This document shows positions 27,003 through 35,569 of a stretch of DNA of 35,569 nt, piece by piece. The position numbers were made by a program, and so were the translations under genes. The notes below the pieces were generated by a model. It was given only the letters and a program-made list of their open reading frames with translations. It made no database searches and was not told the DNA's origin. The DNA is from Gammaproteobacteria bacterium (GTDB taxonomy: Bacteria; Pseudomonadota; Gammaproteobacteria; Enterobacterales; GCA-2746155): assembly GCA_030589945.1 (NCBI GenBank), contig JAUUZN010000022.1:1-35569 (forward strand), given 5' to 3'. Each line of letters starts with the position of its first letter. Positions within the stretch are counted from its first letter, which is position 1.

Positions 27003-29093
27003 CTACTGGCCAACAGTAGCTACAATTTTCACCTGTTTAGAATCAGGAATTTCCTGATATGACAGAACATGCAAATTCGGTACACCAAATCGAGCAAATC
27101 TTGAGAGCATTGGTCTCAATGTTGGAGCGGTTAATAAAACGGGCGTTTGGCCCCTTATTTCTTGCTTTTGAGAGACATCCTGCAATGATTTTTGCAGTCT
27201 CTCTGCAAGTCCTGGCTCAATACCTGCCGACTCTTCGGTGCTACCCTGTGTAGATTGAAGCAATATCTGTTCCAAAGATGGTTCTAGGGTGATGACACTA
27301 ATTTCATCGGCACCAGCGTTGAGGTTCTGGACAATCATACGACTCAGGGCAATACGAGTAGCGGCGGTAAGTACGACAGGATCTTGACTACGTGTCGCAT
27401 ATTCTGCCAAAGTTTCGGCGATTGTTCTTAAATCACGAATTGGAACCTGTTCCTGTAGTAAGTTTTGAAGCACCTTCACTAAAATACCCAAAGGTAAAAT
27501 ATCAGGGACTAGATTTTCCACCAACTTAGGCGCAGTTTGAGCAAGCATTTTAAGTAATTGCTCAACCTCTTCATGACCAATAAGTTCATAGGCATGCTCT
27601 TGTAGGATTTGACTAAGATGCGTTGCGACCACAGTACTTGCATCAACAACGGTGTAACCGAGCGACTGAGCCTGATCCTTTACGTTCGCCTCTATCCAAA
27701 CGGCATCTAAACCAAATGCAGGATCCTTTCCCTTGATCCCTTGAATTTCACCAAACACCTGTCCGGGATTAATTGCCAGTTCCCTTTCTGGATGAATTTC
27801 GGCTTCACCCACAGTCACACCCATCAAAATAATTTTATAGGCATTCGGAGCCAAGTCTAAATTATCGCGTATGTGCACCGATGGTATTAGAAATCCGAGT
27901 TCTTGAGATAACTTTTTTCGGACCCCTTTAATGCGTCCCATTAATGTTCCGTCCTGAGCCTGATCAACCAAAGGGATCAAACGGTATCCCACTTCCAGCC
28001 CAACAGGATCAACGGGCTGGACATCTTCCCAAGAAAGATCCCGTGTTTCGCTCTGTTTCGGTGCTGTGGGCAACACCGTATCTTGCTCAATGAGCTGTTG
28101 TTTTTTTTCATCTTCTTGCCGCTGATTTATTAGATAAGCACCACCAGCACAGGCTGCTGCGATGGTTAAAAATGCAATATGTGGCATACCTGGGATAATG
28201 CCTAACAAACCTAACACTGATCCAGCGATAATCAGTGCTTTAGAATCTTTAAAAAGTTGTGAAACCAATTGCGTGCCTACGTCCTGATCTGAATTTTGGC
28301 GTGTAACCATAATTGCCGCGGCAGTGGAAAGTAGTAATGCGGGTATCTGAGCAACAAGGCCATCACCAATGGTTAATAATGCGTAATATTGCATCGCCGT
28401 ACCAAAATCGAGATCATGTTGACCCATACCAATGGCAATACCACCAATGATATTGATAAATAGAATTAATAGGCCGGCAATAGCGTCACCACGGACAAAC
28501 TTGCTCGCACCATCCATTGCCCCATAAAAATCGGCTTCCATTTCTACGTCTAAACGCCGTTTTTTAGCCTCATCCTGAGTTAATAACCCGGCATTTAAAT
28601 CGGCATCAATGGCCATTTGTTTGCCTGGCATCGCATCCAAGGTGAATCGTGCGCTCACTTCAGATATACGACCAGCACCCTTGGTAACCACCACAAAGTT
28701 GATAATAACTAAAATAGCAAAGACAACGAGACCGACTGCATAGTTACCACCAACAACAACTTCACCAAAGGATTCAATCACCGTTCCCGCGGCTCCAGGT
28801 CCATTGTGACCATTGAGCAATACAACACGCGTTGAGCCTACGTTGAGTGATAATCGTAATAAAGTAGCGATTAACAGAACCGTAGGAAAAGCTGCAAACT
28901 CGAGAGGTCTTAAGGTATATACCGTAACGAGGATCACAATGAGTGAAAGAGCAATATTGAATGAAAATAAGATATCCAATACAAACGGTGGTACGGGTAG
29001 TGTCATCATTGCAAGAATCAATACCAGCAATATTGGAGTACCAATTCCTACAAAGGATATTTTTGGCAAACCTGTACTTGCGCTAATTTCCAT
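27003..29093 (-). CDS. flhA: Flagellar export gate protein FlhA
   Basis: 696 aa; multi-TM N-terminus; FVVVTKGAGRISEVSARFTLDAMPGKQMAIDADLNAGLL (FHIPEP signature); large cytoplasmic domain. Confidence 0.97.
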   Translation of the reverse strand: MEISASTGLPKISFVGIGTPILLVLILAMMTLPVPPFVLDILFSFNIALSLIVILVTVYTLRPLEFAAFPTVLLIATLLRLSLNVGSTRVVLLNGHNGPGAAGTVIESFGEVVVGGNYAVGLVVFAILVIINFVVVTKGAGRISEVSARFTLDAMPGKQMAIDADLNAGLLTQDEAKKRRLDVEMEADFYGAMDGASKFVRGDAIAGLLILFINIIGGIAIGMGQHDLDFGTAMQYYALLTIGDGLVAQIPALLLSTAAAIMVTRQNSDQDVGTQLVSQLFKDSKALIIAGSVLGLLGIIPGMPHIAFLTIAAACAGGAYLINQRQEDEKKQQLIEQDTVLPTAPKQSETRDLSWEDVQPVDPVGLEVGYRLIPLVDQAQDGTLMGRIKGVRKKLSQELGFLIPSVHIRDNLDLAPNAYKIILMGVTVGEAEIHPERELAINPGQVFGEIQGIKGKDPAFGLDAVWIEANVKDQAQSLGYTVVDASTVVATHLSQILQEHAYELIGHEEVEQLLKMLAQTAPKLVENLVPDILPLGILVKVLQNLLQEQVPIRDLRTIAETLAEYATRSQDPVVLTAATRIALSRMIVQNLNAGADEISVITLEPSLEQILLQSTQGSTEESAGIEPGLAERLQKSLQDVSQKQEIRGQTPVLLTAPTLRPMLSRFARFGVPNLHVLSYQEIPDSKQVKIVATVGQ

Positions 29094-29131
29094 AATTCAC
29101 ACCCTTATTCGAAGCCATTATCATTGCCTCA

Positions 29132-30259
29132 CTACCTCTTTAACTCGTTAGGAATGTCAAGATCGGTAACATCAGATGGCCTGTTACCTTTTCCTTTACG
29201 AAAATCTTTAAGTTGAAACACATACGCAAGAACTTGAGCCACAGCCAAATACAAGCCTTCAGGAATTGGATGGTTTATTTTTGTACTATAAAATATTGCA
29301 CGTGCCAATGGTGGCGCTGCGAACATGGGAACTTCGTTGTGTTTCGCTATTTTTCGAATGTGTAAAGCAACCTCTTCGACACCTTTAGCGACAACCACAG
29401 GAGCAACCATATTTTCGCTGTATTTTAGAGCAACGGCGAAATGTTCTGGGTTGGTGATCACCACATCAGCCTTGGGCACTTCTTCCATCATTCTTCTATT
29501 TGAAAGTTCAAATTGCGATTGTCTCAACCTTCTCTTAACTTCAGGCTTTCCTTCTGCATCTTTTGCCTCATCGCGAACTTCCTTTTTAGTCATTTTTTGT
29601 TTTCTTGCATGGTTCCATACTTGAAAAGGGACATCGATGGCGACAATCATTAACAAAGATAGCGCTATGACCAAGAATGAATTGACCAGTAATCCAAGAC
29701 CACGCGTAATTTCAGAGAGAGTATCTCCATGACCCAGTGTCATGAATTCTCCAAATCGACCTTTAAGATAGAAAATTGTGAATGAAGCAACGACGGCAAA
29801 TTTTGCAATACTCTTAATCAGTTCCATTAAAGCCGTCACACCGAACATTTTCTTAAAGCCCTTCATTGGTGACATTCTATTTGGCTTAAATGCTATTGCT
29901 TTGGTACTGAAATTTAATCCACCAATGGATACTGGAGCAATGAGTGCGGTGAGATAAAAAACAATAAAGATCGGAACCAAGAACATGAATGAATTGTTGA
30001 TTGAATGACCTAAGCTTTGCAGCATAAATTTAGGATCAAATATTGTTGCCCGGTCAATAATAAAATTTTCCATTAATGTTGAAGCAATACCCGAGGTAGC
30101 ATAACCTCCAGCCACAGTGAAAATTAAACCTGAGGCAATCAACAATGCTGCAGAATTAAGTTCCTTTGAACGGGCAACTTCACCCTTCTCTCTGGCCTCT
30201 CGTTTTCGTTTTTCCGTGGGTTCTTCGGAACGTTCACCGGAGTCTTCGTTAGCTGCCAT
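29132..30259 (-). CDS. flhB: Flagellar export switch protein FlhB
   Basis: MAANEDSGERSEEPTEKRKREAREKGEVARSKELNSAALL; autocleavage-site region VVITNPEHFAVALKY. Start moved to the internal Met overlapping the fliR 3' end. Confidence 0.96.
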   Translation of the reverse strand: MAANEDSGERSEEPTEKRKREAREKGEVARSKELNSAALLIASGLIFTVAGGYATSGIASTLMENFIIDRATIFDPKFMLQSLGHSINNSFMFLVPIFIVFYLTALIAPVSIGGLNFSTKAIAFKPNRMSPMKGFKKMFGVTALMELIKSIAKFAVVASFTIFYLKGRFGEFMTLGHGDTLSEITRGLGLLVNSFLVIALSLLMIVAIDVPFQVWNHARKQKMTKKEVRDEAKDAEGKPEVKRRLRQSQFELSNRRMMEEVPKADVVITNPEHFAVALKYSENMVAPVVVAKGVEEVALHIRKIAKHNEVPMFAAPPLARAIFYSTKINHPIPEGLYLAVAQVLAYVFQLKDFRKGKGNRPSDVTDLDIPNELKR

Positions 30260-31052
30260 GACCACACTCCATATTGACGATTGAACACATAGTCTGTTGT
30301 CCACGGACAAATTGCTGATTGAAATGCGTTAAGAAACCACCGATTGTAAACCACAAAATCAACAGTCCAAAAGTCAAAATTATTGGAAAACCAATAGAGA
30401 AAATATTCAGTGTTGGAGCAACTTTAGTCAAAATACCGAATGACAGGTTGACCAGTAATAATGAAATAATTGCTGCCAAAGCCATCATTAAACCTGCTGA
30501 AAACATCAGCGATGCAAAGGATATTATTTCTGCAATAGATGATGCGAGCAGACCTGATGTTGAAACAGGTAAAGAAGTAAAACTGGCCACTATAATTTCA
30601 AACATTAACAGGTGCCCATCAATAGACAGAAACACTAATGTTGCCATCATTAGGAAAAATTGACCGACCGCAGGAACAGTAACGCCACTGCTGGGATCAT
30701 TAATCTGTGCAAATCCTAGACCTGAAGACATTGCAACCACCTGTCCACCAACGATGACGGTTTCAAAAACCATACGGCTAATAAACCCAACAGCAATACC
30801 AATAAGCACCTGCTGAACAGAAATTACAAATGAGGCAACACCCAACAGTTCAACATCAGGCATGGGTGGTAACATTGGCGCGACAACGATTGTCACGAGT
30901 AAGGCTAATAGAACACGTTTTATGCGAGAAATAATGATCGAACCAATAATGACCATTGACATCATCATTCCTGAAATTCTAAAAAATGGCCATAAAAATG
31001 ACTTCAGCATTGATTCAAGAGTCGCGAAATCAATATTGAGTAGAGTTTCCAT
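30249..31052 (-). CDS. fliR: Flagellar export protein FliR
   Basis: 267 aa multi-TM; FFRISGMMMSMVIIGS; SSGLGFAQINDPSSGVTVPAVGQFF; position fliQ-fliR-flhB. Confidence 0.95.
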   Translation of the reverse strand: METLLNIDFATLESMLKSFLWPFFRISGMMMSMVIIGSIIISRIKRVLLALLVTIVVAPMLPPMPDVELLGVASFVISVQQVLIGIAVGFISRMVFETVIVGGQVVAMSSGLGFAQINDPSSGVTVPAVGQFFLMMATLVFLSIDGHLLMFEIIVASFTSLPVSTSGLLASSIAEIISFASLMFSAGLMMALAAIISLLLVNLSFGILTKVAPTLNIFSIGFPIILTFGLLILWFTIGGFLTHFNQQFVRGQQTMCSIVNMECGHGS

Positions 31053-31055
31053 GTT

Positions 31056-31325
31056 TTAGCCAATCAACACTGGAATGCTTAACACAAGTCGCTCAAAAAA
31101 CTGCACGATGGTGCCAAAAAACCAATTTCCGATGTAACTCAAAGTAGTCAGTGTGACAATCAATCTAGGAAGAAATGACAATGTTTGTTCGTTGATGCTG
31201 GTTGCTGCCTGGAATATTGCAACAAGTAAGCCGGTGAGAAGCGCAGGTGTAATAATTGCGACCACAAGCATGATCACAATACTCAGTGCTTCTCTAAAGA
31301 TATCAATAACGACTTCTGGTGACAT
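31056..31325 (-). CDS. fliQ: Flagellar export protein FliQ
   Basis: 89 aa; two TMs; TPALLTGLLVAIFQAATSINEQTLSFLPRLI. Confidence 0.95.
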   Translation of the reverse strand: MSPEVVIDIFREALSIVIMLVVAIITPALLTGLLVAIFQAATSINEQTLSFLPRLIVTLTTLSYIGNWFFGTIVQFFERLVLSIPVLIG

Positions 31326-31332
31326 ATTTTAC

Positions 31333-32067
31333 CTATATACCAAAACTTGCCGCGAGTGAGCCCATGGTGAGAGCCCAACCGTCTACAAGTACGAACAACA
31401 TAATCTTAAAGGGTAGTGAAATAACCAGGGGTGATAACATCATCATACCCATGGCCATCAACATACTGGCAATGACCATGTCGATAACTAAAAATGGGAT
31501 GAATAATAAAAATCCGATTTGAAAGGCAGTTTTAAGCTCACTGGTTACAAAGGCCGGCACAAGCACAATAAAGGGTACCTCAGCACCTGCTGGAATAGGT
31601 TTCTTATAGAGTCGAATGAACAGATCTAAATCTGAAATACGAGTCTGACCCGTCATAAATTCTCTGATGGGTTGCTCAGCTGCTGCGATTGCTTTGAGTG
31701 GCGGTAAGTCTTGCTCAATGTACGGTATGATTGCCGCGTCATAAATTCTATCGAGGACTGGAGCCATGGTGAATATTGTCAAAAAGAGTGCAAGTCCCAT
31801 TAATACTTGATTTGAAGGTGTTTGTTGTAATCCAATCGCTCTTCTCAATATACCCAAGACAATTGTTATTCTTGTAAATGAAGTCATCATCACTACCATT
31901 GATGGGATCAAGGTGAGAGCTGTCATCAAGAATAATATTTGTAATGTTACTGAATACTGTTGCGTTCCATCAGTTGCAGTGGTCATTGTAAAAGCAGGAA
32001 TACCTTGTGACGAAGCCAATAAATCTGGACCCAAAGCGAACATTACAAGCATCAGTAGCAATTTCAT
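31333..32067 (-). CDS. fliP: Flagellar export protein FliP
   Basis: [67 protein letters not shown]. Confidence 0.97.
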   Translation of the reverse strand: MKLLLMLVMFALGPDLLASSQGIPAFTMTTATDGTQQYSVTLQILFLMTALTLIPSMVVMMTSFTRITIVLGILRRAIGLQQTPSNQVLMGLALFLTIFTMAPVLDRIYDAAIIPYIEQDLPPLKAIAAAEQPIREFMTGQTRISDLDLFIRLYKKPIPAGAEVPFIVLVPAFVTSELKTAFQIGFLLFIPFLVIDMVIASMLMAMGMMMLSPLVISLPFKIMLFVLVDGWALTMGSLAASFGI

Positions 32068-32522
32068 TTTTCTACACTCCCTGAAGTTTTTACTCCGAGT
32101 GCTTTTTTAAACTGGTTTGAAAATGACGTCTCTGCGTTCTCCGGCAAGAGCTGTAAGTCGACTTCAATGTTTTCATCAAAAACATGAAGCTGATTGACTC
32201 GTCCTGGTGCAATTCCTATCAAAATTTGTTTACCGCCCACTTCAATCAGGTTGACTTTTTCTCTGGTGCCTAATGAAAGAGTTGCTAAATTTTTAATTTG
32301 ATAACCCGAGGAAAATTTTTGCAGCAAGTTCATTTTTCGACTTAACCATGCAAAAATAAAGATAAGAGAGACAACAATAATTAGACCAAAAAACATCTTA
32401 ACAAATGGCGTCAATCCAAGCGAAGAGTCCGGCATTGCTGACGTTCCGGCCATTGCCGAGGAGAAACTCAGAGCGACGAAAGCCATTACTCCTTTAGGGA
32501 GTTTGTGAACAATTGATTGCAT
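32064..32522 (-). CDS. fliO: Flagellar protein FliO
   Basis: 152 aa; single main TM followed by [36 protein letters not shown]; between fliN and fliP. Confidence 0.9.
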   Translation of the reverse strand: MQSIVHKLPKGVMAFVALSFSSAMAGTSAMPDSSLGLTPFVKMFFGLIIVVSLIFIFAWLSRKMNLLQKFSSGYQIKNLATLSLGTREKVNLIEVGGKQILIGIAPGRVNQLHVFDENIEVDLQLLPENAETSFSNQFKKALGVKTSGSVEK

Positions 32523-32920
32523 TATTTTAGTTTCTTGATTCGTTCTGAAGGACTCATTACGTCGGTGAGTCTAATACCGTATTTTTCATTAACCACAACA
32601 ACCTCACCATGTGCAATCAAGGTATTGTTCACCTTTACATCAAGAGGTTCTCCCGCTAAACGGTCGAGTTCAATCACGGAGCCTTGATTTAACTGCAATA
32701 AATTTCTTATGGCAATAACTGTCGTACCGACCTCGAGTGAGAGAGTGACCGGAATATCAAGAATGACATCAATATTCTCACTATCATGTGAACCTCGTGA
32801 GTCATCTTTGAGTTCATTCATCTGCATTTTTTCAGATTCAGCTTGCTCAGACATCGCCTCACCCCAATCAGCGCCCGCATCATCAGCATTTGCATCATTC
32901 GTATCGTTATCTTCTGCCAT
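32522..32920 (-). CDS. fliN: Flagellar motor switch protein FliN
   Basis: DVILDIPVTLSLEVGTTVIAIRNLLQLNQGSVIELDRLAGEPLDVKVNNTLIAHGEVVVVNEKYGIRLTDV. Confidence 0.96.
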   Translation of the reverse strand: MAEDNDTNDANADDAGADWGEAMSEQAESEKMQMNELKDDSRGSHDSENIDVILDIPVTLSLEVGTTVIAIRNLLQLNQGSVIELDRLAGEPLDVKVNNTLIAHGEVVVVNEKYGIRLTDVMSPSERIKKLK

Positions 32921-33915
32921 TATCGATCTCCTAGTCCGGCAAGAATGTGTGTTCTATCAATTAAGTCTGTAATCTTCAGTGCTGCATGACCTCGTGAGAC
33001 GCCATATTGAGCTCTAAAGGAAGGCAAGCCACCCGCATTAACTATCACCGAATCGGGAAGTTCAATAGGGATAATATCGCCAGCTTTCATTTTCATAATA
33101 TCTTTTACCGTTAACTCTGTTTGTACAAGTTTCGCTTCAACATCGGTATTGACCGCCATGACTTCTTCTCGAAGTGACTGTAACCAACGATGATCAACAT
33201 CATCACGGTCGGTTTGTACACCAGCGTCTAATTTATCTCGAATAGGCTCAAGCATTGAATAAGGCATGCAAACATGGAAGTTTCCACCCCCACCCTCAAG
33301 CTCAATAGTAAAACTTGAAATGACCACAACCTCTGAAGGACTTACGATTGTTGCCATCGCTGGATTTACTTCTGAGTCTAGATATTCAAAATTAATTTTG
33401 TAAACAGGTGTCCAGGCTTCGGCTAGATCAATAAATATTTGATTTAACAACAGTTGGACAATTCGACGCTCTGTTGGGGTAAATTCACGACCTTCGATTT
33501 TTGCATGATATCGGCCATCACCACCAAAAAAGTTATCAACAAGTGTAAACACTAATTTAGCTTCGAAGGTAAATAAGGATGTGCCACGTAGAGGTTTAAT
33601 ACGAACCATGTTTAGACTGGTCGGTACAAAGAGACTATGAACATATTCACTAAACTTAATCATCTGAACACCATTAACCGATATTTCTGCGTTTTTACGC
33701 ATCATATTAAAGAGGCTGATCCTCAGGTGTCGGGCAAAACGCTCATTGACCATCTCCAGTGTCGGCATCCGACCCCGTACGATTCGATCTTGAGCGCTAA
33801 AATCATAAGCGCGAGCATCACCGGATGGGATTGCATCTTCTTCGGTATCAATATCACCATCATCCACACCGTGGAGTAAGGCATCAATCTCATCTTGGCT
33901 TAATAAATCGCTCAC
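32920..33915 (-). CDS. fliM: Flagellar motor switch protein FliM
   Basis: MSDLLSQDEIDALLHG N-terminal CheY-binding motif; RIVRGRMPTLEMVNERFARHLRISLFNMMRKNAEI. Confidence 0.97.
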   Translation of the reverse strand: MSDLLSQDEIDALLHGVDDGDIDTEEDAIPSGDARAYDFSAQDRIVRGRMPTLEMVNERFARHLRISLFNMMRKNAEISVNGVQMIKFSEYVHSLFVPTSLNMVRIKPLRGTSLFTFEAKLVFTLVDNFFGGDGRYHAKIEGREFTPTERRIVQLLLNQIFIDLAEAWTPVYKINFEYLDSEVNPAMATIVSPSEVVVISSFTIELEGGGGNFHVCMPYSMLEPIRDKLDAGVQTDRDDVDHRWLQSLREEVMAVNTDVEAKLVQTELTVKDIMKMKAGDIIPIELPDSVIVNAGGLPSFRAQYGVSRGHAALKITDLIDRTHILAGLGDR

Positions 33916-33977
33916 TCTTACTTTTCCTAATGATTACTAATTATTCAATGATTGCTCAGTATCTACTGGACAATAAT

Positions 33978-34565
33978 CTACTGGACAACAAAGCCCGTGA
34001 ATAAAACCAGCTCAATGGCTTCAAAGCCGACCTGATCTTTCATAACTTCTTGTGCAACTTTCAAAGCGCCTGATTTTAGCGCTTTACGACCCTCTCGAGT
34101 TTGTACTTCCTTAACGTCTGCCAAACTGAAAAAATCCAACATGTCGTTACGGATCAACGGTAAATGTTGTCTAACAAGATCTTCTGACTCATTACTTCTG
34201 ACCATAAACTGAACCTTAATCTGCATCATTCTTGAACGTTTCCCAGAACTGATATTAACTAGAAATGGTTCAGGAACTGTGATGTAAATCGCTTCACCTT
34301 TGTCAGGAATTTTCACCGCCGGCGTTGGTTTTTGCACAGTATCTCCAACAACCTCTGTAATTTCAGCACCTAGGGCTGGATCAACAACCACTTCTGATTC
34401 TGCGAAAATTAATAAATAAGCTGCGGTTCCCCCTCCCAGTAGCAAAACAGTGGCAATTGCAATAATGATGATTAGCTTTTTCTTACCACCAGAACTTTCG
34501 CTCTGCTCATCACCTTCAGGTGTTAGATTTTCCGCGTCATCGAGTGATAAATCTTCATCAGCCAT
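33978..34565 (-). CDS. fliL: Flagellar basal body-associated protein FliL
   Basis: MADEDLSLDD...KKKLIIIIAIATVLLLGGGTAAYLLIF TM; FLVNISSGKRSRMMQIKVQFMVR. Start placed at the Met preceded by AGAGAGAA. Confidence 0.92.
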   Translation of the reverse strand: MADEDLSLDDAENLTPEGDEQSESSGGKKKLIIIIAIATVLLLGGGTAAYLLIFAESEVVVDPALGAEITEVVGDTVQKPTPAVKIPDKGEAIYITVPEPFLVNISSGKRSRMMQIKVQFMVRSNESEDLVRQHLPLIRNDMLDFFSLADVKEVQTREGRKALKSGALKVAQEVMKDQVGFEAIELVLFTGFVVQ

Positions 34566-34766
34566 AATATTCTCTCTTTGGTTATAGTGGTTAATAGCAA
34601 TTATTAAGCCAGACTTGCTGATCTCAATAATCAATATGTAAAACAGTCACTTAGAATAATAGCAGGTATTTAGAAATAACAAACTGACATTTTTTTGACA
34701 AACTTAGAGGATTTGGATGTTACTGGCGTCAATAATTTGGAGCGGTAAGTAAACTAAGGCTAGCCG

Positions 34767-35569
34767 TTAAGCAAACAGATCGATAATACCTTTAGTCTCT
34801 TTTAGTACATCTGAACTATTTTCGATGGTGGGATGGTTCTCATCAATTAGATTATCGTCAATATTTTCTGCAAGATTCTCGGACGAATCTTTCTCAGGCC
34901 GCTCAAAACTTTGAACATCCACATCAATATTTTCAAAACCATGTTGTTCGAGTGTCTCACGAAGCTTATTGAGACCAGAGTCAACCAGATCTCGTGCTAT
35001 AGGGTTGTGTACCACAAATTGAATTTGTGTTTCGTTACCCTGATGACGGATCTTCACTAGCATCGGTCCAAGCTCAGGTGGATCGAGGCGAATCTGTGCT
35101 GAATTCGCACCTCTGAGTGCAAGCATACTAACGTGTTCTGCAAATTTTTGATTCCATTGTTGAGTCGGTACACTGACAGGTAGTGCAACCTCAGTCGCCT
35201 TACTAGGAATAGCTGCAGGACTTGCCGCCTGTAACTGTGTTTGAGTTAATGACAGTGTTTGGCTATGTGCTGTACTCTGATCGTTAGAAGTTGTTACGTT
35301 CCTTCCCTGAGTAATGGCATCTGCAGGTAGACGATTCAGACTACTAATGGCTTCTTCTCTGTTAGATTGTTTGATAATTTGTTCTAAACTCGTATTATCT
35401 TTTAAAACTACAGTCTTGCTATCAACAATAATCTTCTCATTCTCAACGGATACCTTTTCTTTAGCTGTGGCAACTGACAACTCAGTTTGAATGCCACTTT
35501 TGTCCGATGTAAGTTCCTTTGATTGACTGCTTAATACGATTTGTTTAGGTTTCAAAGAGTTTTCTATCA
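34767..35569 (-). CDS. fliK: Flagellar hook-length control protein FliK, C-terminal part (N-terminus outside window)
   Basis: Frame open to the window edge; FliK_C domain: QWNQKFAEHVSMLALRGANSAQIRLDPPELGPMLVKIRHQGNETQIQFVVHNPIARDLVDSGLNKLRETLEQHGF. Confidence 0.9.
   Translation of the reverse strand, partial: IENSLKPKQIVLSSQSKELTSDKSGIQTELSVATAKEKVSVENEKIIVDSKTVVLKDNTSLEQIIKQSNREEAISSLNRLPADAITQGRNVTTSNDQSTAHSQTLSLTQTQLQAASPAAIPSKATEVALPVSVPTQQWNQKFAEHVSMLALRGANSAQIRLDPPELGPMLVKIRHQGNETQIQFVVHNPIARDLVDSGLNKLRETLEQHGFENIDVDVQSFERPEKDSSENLAENIDDNLIDENHPTIENSSDVLKETKGIIDLFA

Noticed and set aside
30319-30663. 114-aa + strand ORF opposite fliR, and a similar 112-aa ORF opposite flhA (28813-29151)
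   Set aside because: Antisense shadows of hydrophobic export genes without independent coding evidence.
34640-34766. Possible promoter in the fliK-fliL gap
   Set aside because: No convincing sigma-54 (TGGCAC-N5-TTGCW) or sigma-28 match; sigma-70-like hexamers are poorly spaced.
1-35569. Mobile element, prophage, tRNA, rRNA, defence system or CRISPR
   Set aside because: Gene content is collinear housekeeping and flagellar genes; no transposase, integrase, terminal repeats or RNA gene signatures seen by eye.

Overview
This 35.6 kb window is ordinary core chromosome from an AT-rich, polarly flagellated gammaproteobacterium (lineage inferred from gene order and protein character). I see no transposase, phage gene, CRISPR array, tRNA or rRNA. 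Left part: 3' end of a 2-oxo-acid dehydrogenase E2 gene, lpd, ilvE, a GAD/CSAD-like PLP decarboxylase, recX, recA, pncC, an orphan ATP-grasp gene, mutS, fdxA, a PilZ gene, a candidate 27-aa membrane sORF and mlaA. Right part (about 13.3-35.6 kb): a large flagellar/chemotaxis block. It starts with a FliK-like gene plus an FhlB (free FlhB C-domain-like) gene on the + strand. On the - strand, read right to left, it holds fliK(partial)-fliL-fliM-fliN-fliO-fliP-fliQ-fliR-flhB-flhA-flhF-flhG-fliA-cheY-cheZ-cheA-motA/C-motB/D-parA/C-parP-cheW-DUF2802. I found no clear new multigene system. The most useful signals are: (1) mutS appears to start at a non-ATG (ATT) codon, because the conserved HTPMM N-terminus and a well-spaced AGGA lie upstream of the first ATG; (2) CheA has no recognisable P2 domain but carries three linker copies of a motif resembling the FliM N-terminus and CheZ C-terminus; (3) cheB is absent from its usual slot between cheA and the motor genes; (4) perfect sigma-28 -10 octamers precede the fliK-like/fhlB pair and motA; (5) there is a 45-nt near-perfect palindrome between pncC and the ATP-grasp gene. 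All calls are by eye, with no database search.
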